A stretch of 64,000 nucleotides of DNA from Mycoplasma sp. CAG:956 (GCA_000433475.1 HF993110.1:124001-188000), one strand, 5' to 3'. Shown: positions 1-8,277, counted from the first letter of the stretch. Notes: generated by a model not told the origin, from the sequence alone. Numbers and translations: made by a program.

Positions 1-2
1 AT

Positions 3-959
3 TTCTTTAGTAATATATTAGTTATTATTAAAAGCACACTGATTTATTTTGGTAGCAATTTACTTTTATTATTATTATTGTCATTTATACAGTCTAATGA
101 TTTTGCCAGTATAGTACAAGGACCATATAATATTGAGTTAAAATTGTATTTGATATGTTTTTTTGCAAGAACTTTAATAATATACATATTAATAGCAATA
201 ATATTTTACATTGTAAATTATAAGTACGGTAGTAAAAAAAATACTTTTCTTTGCTTTTTTCTAATATTACTTGAATTGTTTATAACTAATAGTGCTTCGT
301 CAAGTGATGTTTGGAAATTATTATTTATAAGTTACATAAACTTGGTATTATTTAACGATTTTTTGGGCGAAATTATTTGTTCATTTTTGCAGATTTTACT
401 ATTATTATTAATTAGTATAATGTTATATAAATCAATAATTAGAAAAAGTATTATTAATTTTAAATACAATATTACTGTATTAATAAATAATTTTTTAGAC
501 GGAGAATGGAAATTATTTATTCCTTTCCTTGTGTTTTATTTAATTATTGTATATATGAATTTTAAATCGTATGAAAGTGATATGTATTTATCAGGATTTT
601 TTTCGGCTATTGGTTATTATTTTATAGATTCCGATTTTTTAAGTAAAATTTGGGCATTATATCAAGTAATAATAGTTATTTACATTATATGGCAACATCT
701 AGCTTATGAGCTTACTAATTCCATAGAATTCATTTCTTTAAGAGAATCATTAAAGCAATTCTATTTAAAAAAATCAATTTTTATATTTTTGACAATATAT
801 TTATTTCGATTTTTATTATTTATTATAACAATATGTATATTTAAATTAGACTTTAGTTATTTAATGTATACTATAGCTGATGCAGTGCTTTTATTCTTAC
901 TCATATTTATAATTACTATTGGTTTCTCGATAAATATTATAAGGTGTAAGGAAAAATAA
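3..959 (+). CDS. multi-pass membrane protein, 5' end outside window
   Basis: The reading frame is open from the first bases of the window, so the true start lies upstream; about 318 codons are visible, ending with TAA. The protein is dominated by hydrophobic segments rich in Ile, Leu, Phe and Tyr, probably six to eight membrane spans, with short polar loops. No catalytic or ATP-binding motif is visible. The topology could fit an ABC-2-like permease or an accessory transport protein, but I do not recognise the family. It ends just before a strong bidirectional hairpin. A TTG near position 78 is only an internal candidate start and should not be taken as the real one. Confidence 0.7.
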   Translation, partial: FFSNILVIIKSTLIYFGSNLLLLLLLSFIQSNDFASIVQGPYNIELKLYLICFFARTLIIYILIAIIFYIVNYKYGSKKNTFLCFFLILLELFITNSASSSDVWKLLFISYINLVLFNDFLGEIICSFLQILLLLLISIMLYKSIIRKSIINFKYNITVLINNFLDGEWKLFIPFLVFYLIIVYMNFKSYESDMYLSGFFSAIGYYFIDSDFLSKIWALYQVIIVIYIIWQHLAYELTNSIEFISLRESLKQFYLKKSIFIFLTIYLFRFLLFIITICIFKLDFSYLMYTIADAVLLFLLIFIITIGFSINIIRCKEK

Positions 960-1003
960 CAATTATTGTTATTCATATGCTAAAAATAGAAAAATTTAAA
1001 AAT

Positions 1004-1039
1004 AAATGATACCGAAAATGAGTTATCGGTATCATTTTT
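1004..1039. terminator. bidirectional intrinsic terminator
   Basis: A perfect 12-bp stem (1004-1015 with 1026-1037) closes a 10-nt loop and has T-rich flanks on both strands. It lies between two convergent membrane-protein genes and can end transcription of both. Confidence 0.85.
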
Positions 1040-1472
1040 AACGAAAAATATTAATTAAAATATTGTGTAATAATTTTACAATACTATCGCTACTAAAATA
1101 AATAATTGTCATATATGATAAATATAATAAATAAAAAATAGCATTAGGTATGGTACTATTATAAAACTTTGGACTCAAATAAAAATTAAGAAATCCAAGT
1201 AAATAAAGAATAAAATAAGTCAGTATAAATAACGGTACTATCGCTACAAATAAAATAAGTATATCAATATATAATTCGTACGAAGATGCATTAGAAAAAT
1301 AGAATATCCCCGCCGGTATTAAAGATATAAATGTACTTAAAAGATACTTCTTTTCCGCAACTAATTTTTGCATTTTTAAACTAAATGGTATAAATAAAGT
1401 TATTGGCGTAGCAATCAATCCATCATACATAATCCAAATAAATAAGAAACAAAAGTGTATAAACAATATCAT
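1038..1472 (-). CDS. small multi-pass membrane protein, unknown
   Basis: A 144-residue protein with four or five hydrophobic helices and few charges, probably an integral membrane protein. I do not recognise the family. The start is placed at the ATG at 1472 because an AGGTGA Shine-Dalgarno lies at good distance upstream; the longer form would begin with a GTG (1481) that is itself part of that Shine-Dalgarno. It converges on the preceding membrane protein and shares its terminator hairpin. No neighbouring gene suggests a function. Confidence 0.6.
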   Translation of the reverse strand: MILFIHFCFLFIWIMYDGLIATPITLFIPFSLKMQKLVAEKKYLLSTFISLIPAGIFYFSNASSYELYIDILILFVAIVPLFILTYFILYLLGFLNFYLSPKFYNSTIPNAIFYLLYLSYMTIIYFSSDSIVKLLHNILINIFR

Positions 1473-1574
1473 AATTATCACCTAGTTTTATGGTAACATA
1501 AAAAATTAATATATTCAAATTCAGTATCAACTAAATATATTAATTTCATAAAAGATATTTATTAATATAATCAT

Positions 1575-1600
1575 ACTCTACTAATTGTAGAGTGTTTTTT
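1575..1600 (+). repeat. recurrent hairpin element, copy 1
   Basis: A 7-bp stem (1575-1581 with 1587-1593), a 5-nt loop and a T-run form a terminator-like hairpin. It is followed about 18 nt later by the sequence ATGTTATTCTT. The nearest upstream gene is on the other strand, so it does not terminate an obvious plus-strand gene. Closely similar elements occur at 2870 and 5579. Confidence 0.6.
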
Positions 1601-1755
1601 ATATACATATATGTTATTCTTAAACCAATGAATATATTTATATATCAAAATTTGTTATATGTTAAGATAAAACTAAATATTAAAAAAATTATAAATGGAA
1701 GGAAATTAATCTATAGAAAATTAATAATTATAAAAGATTAATTACGCGTGATACA

Positions 1756-2862
1756 ATGAATAACGAAAAACGAGGAAAATTCTTAAAAAATTTAAGGAAA
1801 TCAAAAAAGCTGACTCAAGCCCAACTAGGAGAATTAATCAACTATTCAGACAAGAATATTTCTAAATGGGAAAATGGCATATCTTTTCCAACTGATCCAG
1901 AAACACTTACAAAACTAAGTTCTATATTTAATGTGTCTTTTGAAGAATTGCTTTATGGTGATTTTAAAAATGAAGATAATACTGAAAAAATAACTGAATC
2001 AACATTAGAAGTATACATAGATAATTATAAATCTAAAATAAAGTTTAAAAAAATGATGTGTTTAAGCTTGGCAACATTATTAATTTTCTCTATTATATTT
2101 TTATTATCAACATATTTTATTTTTATCAGAGGAAAAATAAATTCCTATAAAATAACAGGATCAACAAAAAATGGTGAGTCAATAAGTGGTTCATTGTTCA
2201 TTTCTAATGATATTTCTATTCTTAATTTTAATAAGATTAAGAACATTGAAGATGTTGAAGAAATTTATCTTTACATTGACAATGAAAATAAAGAAAAAAT
2301 AGTTTTAAAAGGAGATAATGATAATTACTATGTTGAAGAAAAAAATGGTAGCAAAGAATATAATTTAAAAGAAATACCAAAAACCAATTTATATATAAAA
2401 ATTAGCTATAATGATGATACTTCCGAAATAATAAATTTAAATATTGAAAAGAAATATACGAATAACACTGTGTTTCCTAAAAAAGTCGACGAGATTGCTA
2501 GTGATGATAATAATGACGATAATCAGGATGTATCTACATCTGATTTCAAAGAAAAACTTCTAAATTTAGGATTTAAGTACAATGAAGGGCTTTATAAAAA
2601 AGAAATTAATAAAAAAGTGATTATGTATATTAATGATTACAATAAAGATATTAAAGTAAATATAGAAAAAGATGATTTATTGGAAAGGATTAGTCTCTAT
2701 AATTATTCAAACACTTTTTTATATGAAAAACTAAAAAATGGTAACCTTATTAATCATAAAGAGATAGAACTTTCAGAAAAATTAGATTGTTCTATAAAAA
2801 AATGTAATACTGTTAATGACTATATAAAATACATAAATTTTATAAAAGAATATTTGCAATAA
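1756..2862 (+). CDS. membrane-anchored XRE-family regulator
   Basis: A 368-residue one-component regulator architecture: an N-terminal XRE/Cro-type helix-turn-helix at residues 8-63 (TQAQLGELINYSDKNISKWENG region), a charged linker, a single transmembrane helix at about 101-124, then a roughly 240-residue domain predicted outside the cell, with a low-complexity Asp/Asn stretch near residue 250 and a C-terminal globular module. The HTH is predicted to bind DNA and the outer domain to sense something; both roles are inferred. The start follows a GTGAT extended Shine-Dalgarno. It is paralogous to the gene at 4407 in layout and in parts of the outer domain. Flanked by hairpin elements at 1575 and 2869. 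Confidence 0.8.
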   Translation: MNNEKRGKFLKNLRKSKKLTQAQLGELINYSDKNISKWENGISFPTDPETLTKLSSIFNVSFEELLYGDFKNEDNTEKITESTLEVYIDNYKSKIKFKKMMCLSLATLLIFSIIFLLSTYFIFIRGKINSYKITGSTKNGESISGSLFISNDISILNFNKIKNIEDVEEIYLYIDNENKEKIVLKGDNDNYYVEEKNGSKEYNLKEIPKTNLYIKISYNDDTSEIINLNIEKKYTNNTVFPKKVDEIASDDNNDDNQDVSTSDFKEKLLNLGFKYNEGLYKKEINKKVIMYINDYNKDIKVNIEKDDLLERISLYNYSNTFLYEKLKNGNLINHKEIELSEKLDCSIKKCNTVNDYIKYINFIKEYLQ

Positions 2863-2868
2863 TAAACT

Positions 2869-2896
2869 CACTCTATTAACTGTAGAGTGTATTTTT
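2869..2896 (+). terminator. terminator, also hairpin element copy 2
   Basis: An 8-bp stem (2869-2876 with 2882-2889, one G-T pair) followed by a T-rich tract lies just after the XRE gene stop. The 20-nt core matches the hairpins at 1575 and 5579, and ATGTTATTCTT again follows shortly downstream. Confidence 0.75.
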
Positions 2897-2940
2897 AAAA
2901 TTTTCATGTTATTCTTTATGCGTGCCCCAAAAAAACTACT

Positions 2941-2993
2941 CATGCAACAAAAAGTTGCCAAAAAATTGCGCTAATTGTGCAAATAATTGCATG
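2941..2993. other. nested inverted repeats in intergenic region
   Basis: Outer arms CATGCAA (2941-2947) and TTGCATG (2987-2993) enclose GCAAC/GTTGC (2944-2948 with 2954-2958) and TTGC/GCAA (2966-2969 with 2979-2982). Some arms overlap, so alternative folds are possible. A T-rich stretch follows. It may be a small structured RNA or leader, or an operator; no family is recognised. Confidence 0.4.
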
Positions 2994-3110
2994 GAATTTT
3001 TATAAAACTATGTTATCTCCGCACCAATATATACAAAAATACCAATAAATAAAATATTAAAATTATATATAGTCTTATCAAACAATAATATAAGAAAGAT
3101 GGAGAAATTT

Positions 3111-3641
3111 ATGAAGCAAAAATCAAAGTATATTTTAATTCCAATTTTTATAGTAATAATTATATATTTATTATTTAATTATTTCATTAAAAACATTGAA
3201 GAAGATTTAATGGACCCATATATAGAATATCCTACATATACATTTTCAGGTCGAAGTGAACATTTCAAATTTGATACCGGAAAAGTGTATTTTACAAATA
3301 AATACAGTCAGATATTAATTAGTGATTTTTTACAAACGAAAAAAATTAATAAATTAAAGAATGAAAGAGTAATAATCTCATTTGCTGATAAAAATTGGTC
3401 TTCACTTAATAATAGTAAGAATCTTAATAAATTAGAAAAACATATTATGGAGTTTCAATTTTATGAAGCAGGAATACTTTGTGAAAATGATTCGGGCGTT
3501 GATTGTGAAAAAACCGCTTTTAACCTTGCTAATAAAGATAATTTTAAAGACATAATAAAAATATTCATAGAATACTGTACGACTGACGATATTTGTTTAA
3601 AGGAACAGTTTGAAATAAATTATACTAATGAACAAGTATGA
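3111..3641 (+). CDS. single-span membrane-anchored protein, unknown
   Basis: A 176-residue protein with an N-terminal uncleaved signal or membrane anchor at about residues 6-26 and a soluble, probably extracellular remainder. Four Cys in the last third (GILCEN, GVDCEK, IEYCTT, DICLKE contexts) could form two disulfides. The ATG at 3111 is chosen because GGAG lies 6-7 nt upstream; the ATG at 3099 has no suitable Shine-Dalgarno. Ends with TGA, supporting UGA as a stop. No known domain recognised. It sits in a run of small exported proteins next to membrane XRE regulators, so it may be under their control, which is inference. Confidence 0.6.
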   Translation: MKQKSKYILIPIFIVIIIYLLFNYFIKNIEEDLMDPYIEYPTYTFSGRSEHFKFDTGKVYFTNKYSQILISDFLQTKKINKLKNERVIISFADKNWSSLNNSKNLNKLEKHIMEFQFYEAGILCENDSGVDCEKTAFNLANKDNFKDIIKIFIEYCTTDDICLKEQFEINYTNEQV

Positions 3642-3866
3642 AAAAATTACTAAAAAAATAATTTAAATCATAGCACTTATTAAAAAACATTTTTAATTCC
3701 ATTAGGAAGTAATACCGAGTCAAGATTAATATGCTAGATTTATAATAATATACTCCTTTGACTTTACAATTACATTATTTGACTTAGAAGCCTCTAGTCC
3801 AATAAGATAAGGAATGATAAGTCATTGCTAAGTCTATTCAAATTTTTACTTCACTAATCAAAAACA

Positions 3867-3875
3867 TGATATAAT
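3867..3875 (+). promoter_or_regulatory. extended -10 promoter
   Basis: TG-A-TATAAT forms an extended -10 element 25 nt before the start codon of the gene at 3901. No convincing -35 is visible. The rest of the 3642-3900 gap is AT-rich and holds nothing I recognise. Confidence 0.6.
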
Positions 3876-3900
3876 AACGCCAAGAAAGGAATTTTAACTG

Positions 3901-4260
3901 ATGAACAAAAAGCAAAAGATAATTTTAATTGTCTGTGTTACCATTGCCATATTAGCCGCTGTTTTTTACTTTTTTGTCTACAATCCTAAAGATATTTTTG
4001 GGAAAAATTGCCAAACTGCTTACAATCTAAGTCATTATGAATATAGTGATGGCTTTAAAATTGATATTCCTGAGAATAGTTGCTTTGTAAATACTTGTTG
4101 TATGATTTGTCATAGGTTTAGAACTCATGAAAATTATGACTCTTTAAATGCTAAACTTCAAAAAATTGTAGATAATTATAATTCTAACAATAGCGACCGT
4201 CAGATTTCTTATACGATTGAAAAACATTTATGGTATAACGCGTACACCATAGGATATTAA
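3901..4260 (+). CDS. small Cys-rich membrane-anchored protein
   Basis: A 119-residue protein with an N-terminal transmembrane segment or signal anchor (about residues 7-27) followed by a small domain. Five Cys lie in the first half of that domain (GKNC, SCFVNTCC, ICH contexts), arranged in a way that could give disulfides or a metal site. AAAGGA provides the ribosome binding site. No family recognised. The gene has its own extended -10 promoter and its own terminator, so it is probably monocistronic. Confidence 0.6.
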   Translation: MNKKQKIILIVCVTIAILAAVFYFFVYNPKDIFGKNCQTAYNLSHYEYSDGFKIDIPENSCFVNTCCMICHRFRTHENYDSLNAKLQKIVDNYNSNNSDRQISYTIEKHLWYNAYTIGY

Positions 4261-4269
4261 GATTAAGTT

Positions 4270-4293
4270 AGAGCACATGATGGCTCTTTTTTT
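4270..4293 (+). terminator. intrinsic terminator
   Basis: AGAGC (4270-4274) pairs with GCTCT (4283-4287) and is followed by seven T. Confidence 0.7.
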
Positions 4294-4406
4294 CGTAATT
4301 TAATAAAAACTATTTAAAGTTGTTCCTAACTAAAAATACCATTTATTATTTAAATCTTCTTTTTCTATTTAAAAAATGATATATTAATCCCATGGAGCGT
4401 GTTTAT

Positions 4407-5456
4407 ATGAATGCTGAAAATATCGGTAAATATTTAAAAAAATTACGAGTTAAACATAATTATACTCAGGAAGACTTAGCGGAAAAACTCCATATTACCA
4501 GACAAGCCATCTCCTCGTGGGAAAATGGTCGCTTTATTCCTGATATTGAAAAAATTTATGATTTAGCCAACCTTTATGACTTAACCATCGAAGAAATTTA
4601 TGCTGGTGGCAACCTAAAGAGCCCACATAAATCAAATGAAATATTTATTAACAAAATTAATATTCAAAAAAGAAAATATGTTATAACTCTCTTAATTACT
4701 ATATTTACTTTTTTACTATCTTTCTTTATTTATTATTTTCTTAATTCCTATAAAAAAACCCGAGTATACTCTATAAATACTAACAATAATTCCTTTGAAC
4801 TTGCTGGTAATATTCTAAAAATTAACCGTACTATTTATTTTGATTTAATGGTATATAATAGTAATACTAGTTACATTTGTCTTTATTATAATGACAAAGA
4901 AATATTATGTCCCAAAGGTACTAAAGCGATAAAATTCCAAGAAAAACTAGGGGCAGATAAGTATATTTTAACTAAGGACTTTAATGATTATATAAATAAC
5001 TTATATATAGGTACTGATAATAGTAAAATAAAATTAGATATTAATGAAACCTTCGTTAACGATGAATTAATATTCAATAATAATAACTCTTCTAATGGTT
5101 CTGATTCTAAAAAAGATTATGATATATATATCGAAGTTCCTAAGTATATAAGAGATAATTTTAAATATAATCCTAATAAAGAACTATACTATTCTTCTGA
5201 AAACTATCAAGATAATAACTATAATATTCAGTATAATGTTAATAAAGGTATTATAACTATCTTAAATAATAATAATAATACCGTTAAAATATGGCAATAC
5301 AGTTTAAAAGATAAAGCCTTTATAATATATATGAAAATTATTAAAAATGAAATAATATCTAACTATGATGAATCTCAAATAAAGAACTTATCTAAAGAAG
5401 AATATAATAATAATTTTAGAACTATCTTAAATTATTTAGATAATATTATTAAATAA
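4407..5456 (+). CDS. membrane-anchored XRE-family regulator (paralogue)
   Basis: A 349-residue protein with an N-terminal XRE helix-turn-helix (residues 6-62; ITRQAISSWENG recognition region), one transmembrane helix at about 91-112 and an extracytoplasmic domain of about 235 residues with Asn/Asp-rich low complexity near residue 220 and a C-terminal module resembling that of the 1756 gene. The ATG at 4407 is preferred because GGAG lies 9 nt upstream; the ATG at 4392 overlaps that Shine-Dalgarno. The same architecture as the 1756 gene suggests duplication of a one-component membrane sensor. The signal and target are unknown; the downstream lipoprotein genes are candidate targets by position only. 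Confidence 0.8.
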   Translation: MNAENIGKYLKKLRVKHNYTQEDLAEKLHITRQAISSWENGRFIPDIEKIYDLANLYDLTIEEIYAGGNLKSPHKSNEIFINKINIQKRKYVITLLITIFTFLLSFFIYYFLNSYKKTRVYSINTNNNSFELAGNILKINRTIYFDLMVYNSNTSYICLYYNDKEILCPKGTKAIKFQEKLGADKYILTKDFNDYINNLYIGTDNSKIKLDINETFVNDELIFNNNNSSNGSDSKKDYDIYIEVPKYIRDNFKYNPNKELYYSSENYQDNNYNIQYNVNKGIITILNNNNNTVKIWQYSLKDKAFIIYMKIIKNEIISNYDESQIKNLSKEEYNNNFRTILNYLDNIIK

Positions 5457-5507
5457 AGTTTAACTTCCAAATATTTTAGTCTTTGCAAGTTAGACTTTCT
5501 TTTTTTT
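5456..5507 (+). terminator. intrinsic terminator
   Basis: An 11-bp stem with one wobble (5456-5466 with 5487-5497) is followed by a long T-tract directly after the XRE gene stop. Confidence 0.75.
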
Positions 5508-5578
5508 AAAACTTAATTATGTTAAATTTTAATTAGAAAAGAGGGATTGTATTGGAAAAATAATTTAATGTGCTATTA

Positions 5579-5598
5579 ACTCTACTAACGGTAGAACA
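5579..5598 (+). repeat. recurrent hairpin element, copy 3
   Basis: TCTAC/GTAGA stem (5581-5585 with 5591-5595) with a 5-nt loop and a T-rich tail, clearly related to the copies at 1575 and 2870. Here it is not next to a stop codon; a separate terminator already ends the upstream gene. It precedes the lipoprotein at 5647 by about 50 nt, so it may be an attenuator or a decayed copy. Confidence 0.5.
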
Positions 5599-5646
5599 TT
5601 TCTTTTAATTTATGTGGTACTATCTATTAAAAAGAAGGAAAATAAT

Positions 5647-6183
5647 ATGAAAATCAAGAATCTTATTAAAGTATTATTTATATTAGTTTTAATTGGTATT
5701 ATAGTTTTGATTGCTAGTTGTACTAAGACTATGGTTGATTATTTTAAAATGGTAAGTCGTAAAAGTTTAAAGATTATATCTGAACATAATGCGTATGCTT
5801 TAGTGGTTGAAAATGAAGACTACGAATTGCCAACTTATGCTGTTTATAAAAATGTTAATTATAATAACTATCAAAAAGTATTTGATTTGCGATTAACAAA
5901 TGATATTTGGAGTGGATTAGTATGCTGGACCGATGACAGATTGTTTATATTTGGTTTTACCATTGCTTCTTATGATTTAACAAACGGGCAAATAATAGAT
6001 GAGGGTGATTTTAGAATATCTAATGCTACTACCGGTATGATAGGCCGAGTATTAGGCATTTATGATAATTATATCTATTATGAATATGCTAACAGAGAAG
6101 ACAGTTATGGTAAGACCAGCCTCGATTTTAAAGAAGTAATACCTGTGGATAAAAAAGATCTTCCTAATAAGTTAGAAAAATAG
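5647..6183 (+). CDS. lipoprotein, unknown function
   Basis: A 178-residue protein starting at the ATG at 5647 (AAGGA 6 nt upstream). The N-terminus has lysines, a hydrophobic core and an I-A-S-C lipobox ending near residue 24, so it should be lipidated by Lgt and anchored on the outer face of the membrane. The mature part of about 155 residues is beta-rich in pattern (alternating hydrophobics, many Tyr) and has no motif I recognise. The longer GTG frame from 5614 runs through the likely leader region and lacks a Shine-Dalgarno. Confidence 0.7.
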   Translation: MKIKNLIKVLFILVLIGIIVLIASCTKTMVDYFKMVSRKSLKIISEHNAYALVVENEDYELPTYAVYKNVNYNNYQKVFDLRLTNDIWSGLVCWTDDRLFIFGFTIASYDLTNGQIIDEGDFRISNATTGMIGRVLGIYDNYIYYEYANREDSYGKTSLDFKEVIPVDKKDLPNKLEK

Positions 6184-6251
6184 TTAGAGTTAAGAACGAA
6201 GTAAAAAAACACCTTGGATTTTACTGGCGATAATAGAAAGGAAAAATTTAA

Positions 6252-6905
6252 ATGAAAAAAAATATTTTAATAATTGCTTTATGTATATCACTAATATTAA
6301 TGACCAATGGTTGCAATAGTAAACCAACTAACTATAAAGATACATCTAATGCTGTTTATAACTATTTTCAAAATGCTAAAAAAGATGAAAACATCACTGC
6401 TATTTCTTATGATAATGAAAAACAAGTAGTAGTAGTAACTCTAGCTGATAATAGTCAAGAAAATCAAAAAAAGTTTTTAAAATCTGTTAACGTTGATAAA
6501 AAATATATTGAGTTTGAACAGGGTGGAACTTACAATACTTTTGATGCTAAAATAGTTACTTTAGATAATGTTAAAGAAGATAAAATTAGTTTTAACAAAT
6601 ACCTAACTAAAGAAGATAGAACTATCTATTTAGAAAATAATATTAAAGAATTATATATATTTGATCATCAAAGTCGTTGGACTTTTAAATATTATGTAAC
6701 TAACACCAATCAATCATTAGAAAATAGTATTAAATCAGTAACTGATTTATTGGAAAAAGAAGCCAATTTAAAAGATGGTGGCACCGCTATTTATAAAAAT
6801 AAAGTCAAAAATATGACTATAATTGCTTGTAATACTTTAAATGGTAATAAAGATGTTTATATTGGCGACTATCAGTTAAGTTTTAAAGATAACATGTGTA
6901 AATAA
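6252..6905 (+). CDS. lipoprotein, tandem paralogue 1
   Basis: A 217-residue predicted lipoprotein: Lys-rich N-terminus, hydrophobic stretch and a T-N-G-C lipobox with Cys at about residue 21. The mature region has an alpha/beta-looking first half (Y-N-E-K-Q-V-V-V-V-T-L strand, then a helix) and a conserved C-terminal block (D-G-G-T, I-I-A-C-N-T-L, K-D-V-Y-I-G, ending N-M-C-K) almost shared with the next gene. Two Cys in this block may pair. No named family recognised. RBS AAAGGAAAA. It lies 31 nt before its paralogue, so the two are probably one operon. Confidence 0.75.
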   Translation: MKKNILIIALCISLILMTNGCNSKPTNYKDTSNAVYNYFQNAKKDENITAISYDNEKQVVVVTLADNSQENQKKFLKSVNVDKKYIEFEQGGTYNTFDAKIVTLDNVKEDKISFNKYLTKEDRTIYLENNIKELYIFDHQSRWTFKYYVTNTNQSLENSIKSVTDLLEKEANLKDGGTAIYKNKVKNMTIIACNTLNGNKDVYIGDYQLSFKDNMCK

Positions 6906-6936
6906 CAGAAATTTTAACCAGGAAAGGAATTAATTA

Positions 6937-7611
6937 ATGAAAAAGAATATTTTAACTATCATATTATGCTTTTTAATGTTATTAGTAGCAACTGGCTGTC
7001 AAAATCAAACTAAAGATAAACCAACTAATTTGGAAGATACTTATAAAGCAATTAGTTATTATTTTAGCAATTCTCAAGTTGATAAATCTAATTTAGGCTC
7101 TTTTTATATTGATAACGAAAAAAATATTATTATTGTTGAATTAGTTGAAAACACTCCTAAAAATCAAGAAACCTTTTTAAAACTTACTAATATTGATAAA
7201 AAATACATAGAATTTAAACAAGGTGGCCCTTATGATGATAATGATATCGATATAGAATTATCTGTTGCCTTTGACCAAACTTGTGGTAATGTTGAATTTA
7301 ATGAGTACTTAAATGATGATAATATAAAAGTGTATTTAGAAGAGAGTGTTAATGATTTATATGTAACTTTTCTTGGCAAAAAAATGTCTTTTAAAGATTA
7401 TGCTAATGGTCTTAACCAAACCTTAGATAGAAGTATAAAAGATTTAACTGATAAACTAGAGAAAACTGCCGCTTTAGATGACGGTGGGACTAATATTTAT
7501 AAAGACGAAGATAAAAATATAACGATAATAGCCTGTAACACCTTGGATGGCAATAGAGATGTTTATATAGGCGAATATCAACTTTACTACAAAGAAAATA
7601 TGTGTAAATAA
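6937..7611 (+). CDS. lipoprotein, tandem paralogue 2
   Basis: A 224-residue lipoprotein with a T-G-C lipobox (Cys at about 21). It matches the preceding gene along its length, most strongly in the D-G-G-T to N-M-C-K C-terminal block, so the pair is a tandem duplication with moderate divergence in the middle. AGGAAAGGA gives a strong ribosome binding site. The role is unknown; a surface-exposed binding protein is a reasonable guess. An antisense frame over its 3' end (7490-7756) is a shadow. Confidence 0.75.
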   Translation: MKKNILTIILCFLMLLVATGCQNQTKDKPTNLEDTYKAISYYFSNSQVDKSNLGSFYIDNEKNIIIVELVENTPKNQETFLKLTNIDKKYIEFKQGGPYDDNDIDIELSVAFDQTCGNVEFNEYLNDDNIKVYLEESVNDLYVTFLGKKMSFKDYANGLNQTLDRSIKDLTDKLEKTAALDDGGTNIYKDEDKNITIIACNTLDGNRDVYIGEYQLYYKENMCK

Positions 7612-7681
7612 TACCATTTTTCTTAAATATTAAAATACTTTGCGTATTTTCCAAAGATATTTGGTAGAGTCCAAATACTAA

Positions 7682-7783
7682 ATAATATATAATGTTATCA
7701 ATATGGGAGAAGATGCTTACTTTACAGCTCATATCGAAGATTATTTTAATGAACATAATGGTTCTATTAATAAAGAAAACTAA
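7682..7783 (+). pseudogene. possible remnant of a decayed gene
   Basis: After a stop codon at 7679-7681 a frame runs about 33 codons, with an internal ATG at 7703 giving 26 residues (MGEDAYFTAHIEDYF onward). Its balanced amino-acid composition, unlike translated spacer DNA here, and the intrinsic terminator 20 nt after its stop suggest the 3' end of a once longer gene. No Shine-Dalgarno precedes the ATG. Confidence 0.35.
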
Positions 7784-7802
7784 TTTTTTAAATTAAAAAC
7801 TA

Positions 7803-7834
7803 AAAGTTAAGACTAATTTTCCTTAACTTTTTTT
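7803..7834 (+). terminator. intrinsic terminator
   Basis: AAAGTTAAG (7803-7811) pairs with CTTAACTTT (7822-7830) and runs into a T-tract. Confidence 0.75.
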
Positions 7835-7974
7835 CTATCTTTTAAAATTTATTATGCTATAATAAATCAATCAACAAAGCCATTATGTTGATAATAGTCT
7901 GAAAAACACGCCAATCGTAAAACTTTATAAAGTGTGCTTAATATAAACAACCATAATAATTTTTTTAATATGAA

Positions 7975-8277
7975 TTAATAAAGATTGAGATTTGCGACTC
8001 TATCTAGTTCTTTTTTTTCTTTAAGATATTTATCAAATATTAAATTATAATTGTCCTCCAAAGTACATAATTCTTGTTCCCATTTAATATGAGCATTTTC
8101 ATAACTTCTATTTGGCTCTAATTTAACCAAAATTTTAATTTGCTTTTTTAAAATTTGACATTGCTTATTATATAACTTAACTGTTTCGCGAGTGATTTTT
8201 TTTAACTCGTTAGTAGTATTGTTAAAAAAAATATTTAATTCCTTTGAACTTATTTGTTTGCTAGTTGAATTACTCAT
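7975..8277 (-). CDS. small helical (coiled-coil) protein
   Basis: A 100-residue, highly charged, almost entirely alpha-helical protein with heptad-like spacing of Leu/Ile, probably a coiled coil. No signal peptide or membrane segment, so likely cytoplasmic. AAAGGAAG precedes the ATG at 8277. An extended -10 (TG-C-TATAAT) lies about 75 nt upstream on this strand. Function unknown. Confidence 0.55.
   Translation of the reverse strand: MSNSTSKQISSKELNIFFNNTTNELKKITRETVKLYNKQCQILKKQIKILVKLEPNRSYENAHIKWEQELCTLEDNYNLIFDKYLKEKKELDRVANLNLY

Larger units (their letters stand above)
7612..7974. other. gene-poor interval
   Basis: This interval holds a short orphan coding fragment (7682-7783), a terminator (7803-7834) and otherwise AT-rich sequence without a recognisable gene or promoter. 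The arrangement of fragment then terminator looks like the remains of a deleted or decayed gene. Confidence 0.5.

Noticed and set aside
7490..7756. Minus-strand 88-codon frame
   Set aside because: It overlaps a lipoprotein 3' end antisense, has no Shine-Dalgarno, and its composition looks like reverse translation of coding DNA.
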